Origin: Brasenia schreberi
Lineage: Eukaryota; Streptophyta; Magnoliopsida; Nymphaeales; Cabombaceae
NCBI GenBank assembly: GCA_036023115.1
Contig: JAYKKT010000041.1
Location: 620,501 to 684,500, forward strand
Direction: 5' to 3'
Length of the DNA: 64,000 nucleotides
Below the pieces are notes generated by a model. The model was not told the DNA's origin, ran no database searches, and worked only from the letters and a program-made list of their open reading frames with translations. The stretch's first letter is position 1, and every line of letters begins with the position of its first letter. Made by a program: the position numbers and the translations under genes. Below, piece after piece: positions 60,642 to 64,000 of this stretch.

Positions 60642-60860
60642 AAATATTTTTCTACGTTCATCGGCAAAGTTTCATGGGAAATGATGAAAGACAAGCTGAA
60701 GGAGCATTTTGGAAACTATGGTGAAGTAACTCAGGTTGTCATTATGGGAGATAAGGTCACGAGTTGACTAAGAGGCTTTGGTTTCATCGTCTTCATGAAT
60801 TACTCCCTCTTTGATCAGGTTCTCCATGATAAATACACCATAGACGGCAGAACCGTGAGT
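60642..60860 (+). pseudogene. RRM fragment of an hnRNP-like RNA-binding protein
   Basis: One frame gives an RNA-recognition motif: KYFSTFIGKVSWEMMKDKLK at the RNP2 end, EHFGNYGEVTQVVIM, DKVTS, then a TGA at 60765, then LRGFGFIVF (RNP1) and KYTIDGRTV. The order and spacing fit the first or second RRM of plant RNP1/hnRNP1-like proteins. RNP2 is degraded (FIGKVSW for the usual FVGGISW) and the stop falls just before RNP1. No flanking domain is present, so it is an isolated remnant. Confidence 0.75.
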
Positions 60861-62235
<1,375 letters not shown>

Positions 62236-62433
62236 ATGAAATCAAACCTGCAAACGATGTTTGGAGTCCTTGTTGGCCTAAAGTCTTTATATATTAGATA
62301 GTTTTGTCTTTATATTAGATAGTTTGGAGTCCTTGTTGGCCTCAAGATAACCCATTAACATATTAGATAGTTTTAAGTTAAAAATTATTTGTCTTTATAT
62401 TACATTTATGGAAATTTCACTAATGTTGTCTAG

Positions 62434-62529
62434 AGCCTGTCAAAGAGGTTTGCAAACTGGGAGTTGGAGGGAGTTTGTATGAAAATGTGGAGGCTGCGCA
62501 TTCCTGGATGTTGAAGGCGAGCAACGATG
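62434..62529 (+). other. Exon-like segment, unassigned
   Basis: Bounded by a gttgtctag acceptor and an acgatg|gtaata donor. It is open in one frame, giving PVKEVCKLGVGGSLYENVEA and then AHSWMLKASND. Composition and splice signals look genuine, but I do not recognise the protein and see no partner exon. Together with the TC tract upstream it may be an internal exon of a gene running out of the window. Confidence 0.3.
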
Positions 62530-64000
62530 GTAATAATTATCAAGCGAAAAATTGCAGAGGGGGAAAGTCTTGCTTGTTTTCATTCCTGTTTCCTTAATTG
62601 CCTTAAGTATCCCCAAACACCCACAATCAGGGCATTTTGACCAGTATCATCGATGTTTGTTACTAAATCTCTGCATCAGTGAGTTCAAAAGTTTTTTATC
62701 TTTTGATAGGCAAGCTGGGATTAGGCAGACCCCTACCAGATGCGTATTCAGGTATTGAACTCCTGACTTTTTTGTTAGCGATACAACCCCCTGGACAGTG
62801 AGTTCAAAAGTTACCATATTTGGTACTAGCATCTTCATCATCTGCAAGTTCAGACGATATCTCACATGTTAGAACTTTCCATGGATGTTCTCCTAGTATA
62901 ATTTTGTTAAAGTCTTACTTGTAATGGTGTGCTTAAGTAATGCCTGGTTTTCTTAGTGCCTTCAGGCGCTAAGGTGCGCTGTATTAGCAGAAAATTTTGA
63001 TCATTGTCTGCCTTGTTTTCCTTGCATGCTATCTTCATTTTATTCTTATGAAAATGATGTGTTTTATATTTTTGTTGTCATCCACCTACTTTTCTGTTGA
63101 TTGACATTAATAATGAAATGGAAGCTATACGGGGTTTCAAAATTTAATTGGTGTATGCAGATTTATATCACGTCAAGGTGGAAATACAGTTCACATGATA
63201 CATGCATCAAAATTTATGTAGATTGCACTGCTGTTTCCTGTTTGTGACCTGGTTATGCTGTGGTTTTCATGCCGGATGATATAAGCAATCATGGCATTTA
63301 CTTGTTTGTTACTTTTTGTTCAAGCAGAGCTTCATATGTTGAAGTTGGTAGGCTATATGCATTACTCTATGTGATGTTTTTGTTTGCATGGTATATAAGT
63401 TGCACAAAAACTGAAATGGCTGTCTCTCTCTCTAAGTGTGTGTGTGTGTGTTCGGTTATTCGTGAATACTTTTAACTGGAATGGAGCTGACTTCGAGCTT
63501 GACCTACATGTTTGGACGGGACTCGGCAAACTGCATATATCGAGCCTAGCTCATTTGCTGTATGAATAAATTCAAGTTGAATTTAAACGAGTCAAACATG
63601 TGCCAGTACACCACTGAAGAGGTGTTTTGGAATTCACCAAAGGAAAGATAAACTTGTACATGTAGGAGATGACACATCCTCCAATCAAGTGCAGCTTTTC
63701 TAGCTTATATTGAGTTAACTGTTAGTATCACACTTGATCGGACTCTATGGAAGTAAAGAATTCATGTAGTTGACCCATGTATGAAAAAAGATTTACTTAT
63801 TGTTGTGACAGTTGGCATGACACGGGATTGAGGTTTATGAAAACAAAGAATTCATGTAGCTGATTTCATCTAATATGGAAAAAGTTTAGTTGTTAATGTT
63901 GATTTGTGTGTCGGGTTTTAGATTGCCAACAATTTTGACCAGAAGGCTTAGTTTGTCGTGTCATTCTGTGTTCAATGTTAAATAACAAAGTCGGAATCCA
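62530..64000. other. Window end: SINE-like piece and RTE tails
   Basis: 62735-62790 has a reversed tRNA-like word (caggtattgaactcctgac) also found near 50270. Two plus-strand RTE tails follow each other: 63712-63800 (gagttaactgttagtatcac ... aagatttacttattgttg) and 63830-63895 (aaacaaagaattcatgtagc ... gtttagttgttaatgttg). No gene is recognised. Confidence 0.45.

Overview
This is plant nuclear DNA, most likely from a flowering plant. The genes have many short introns with GT..AG borders, long AT and CT microsatellites lie between them, and every recognisable protein belongs to a plant family: a 13-lipoxygenase, a COPT5 copper transporter, a fasciclin-like arabinogalactan protein, a TM9/EMP nonaspanin, a DYRKP-type kinase, an HD-ZIP IV factor and a BBR/BPC GAGA-binding factor. 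The species cannot be named from the sequence alone. Exon models were built by hand: reading frame and splice phase close exactly for the lipoxygenase (911 aa), the nonaspanin (592 aa) and the HD-ZIP IV protein (700 aa).

Layout. 1-4.2 kb: microsatellites and a 5'-truncated RTE-type LINE with a 15-bp target-site duplication (TSD). 4.36-9.89 kb (+): lipoxygenase, 8 exons. 9.9-12.4 kb: tRNA-derived SINE units. 12.47-12.90 kb (-): single-exon COPT5. 15.5-18.8 kb: RTE remnant, then a degenerate non-autonomous LTR element (minus strand) holding an intron-free universal-stress-protein pseudogene. 21.7-22.5 kb (+): broken fasciclin-like AGP. 23.9-30.1 kb (-): TM9 nonaspanin, 7 exons, with a second truncated RTE copy (16-bp TSD) in its 3.4-kb last intron. 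33.3-35.9 kb (+): DYRKP-type kinase lacking its N-lobe. 36.2-39.5 kb (+): near-full-length RTE element (14-bp TSD), mutated. 39.5-45.4 kb: AT microsatellites and SINEs. 45.8-48.9 kb (+): HD-ZIP IV, 10 exons, with a 70-bp CT tract upstream. 51-53.4 kb: SINE with a 16-bp TSD and a CACTA-like element. 54.5-55.5 kb: hAT-like transposase remnant. 56.96-57.85 kb (+): BBR/BPC factor. 59-64 kb: RTE tail with TSD, an RRM remnant, a 138-bp TC tract and one unassigned exon-like segment.

The genes do not form an operon or an obvious pathway cluster. The intact ones act separately: oxylipin synthesis in plastids, copper export from the vacuole, Golgi/endosomal trafficking, epidermal transcription, and GA-repeat-binding transcription. 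The more unusual content is the mobile DNA. At least one RTE family left many copies, three with clear TSDs. One LTR-type element appears to have captured a host gene, and a kinase gene was reduced to an open C-terminal half. The pairing of a GAGA-binding factor gene with long CT/GA tracts nearby is suggestive but unproven.
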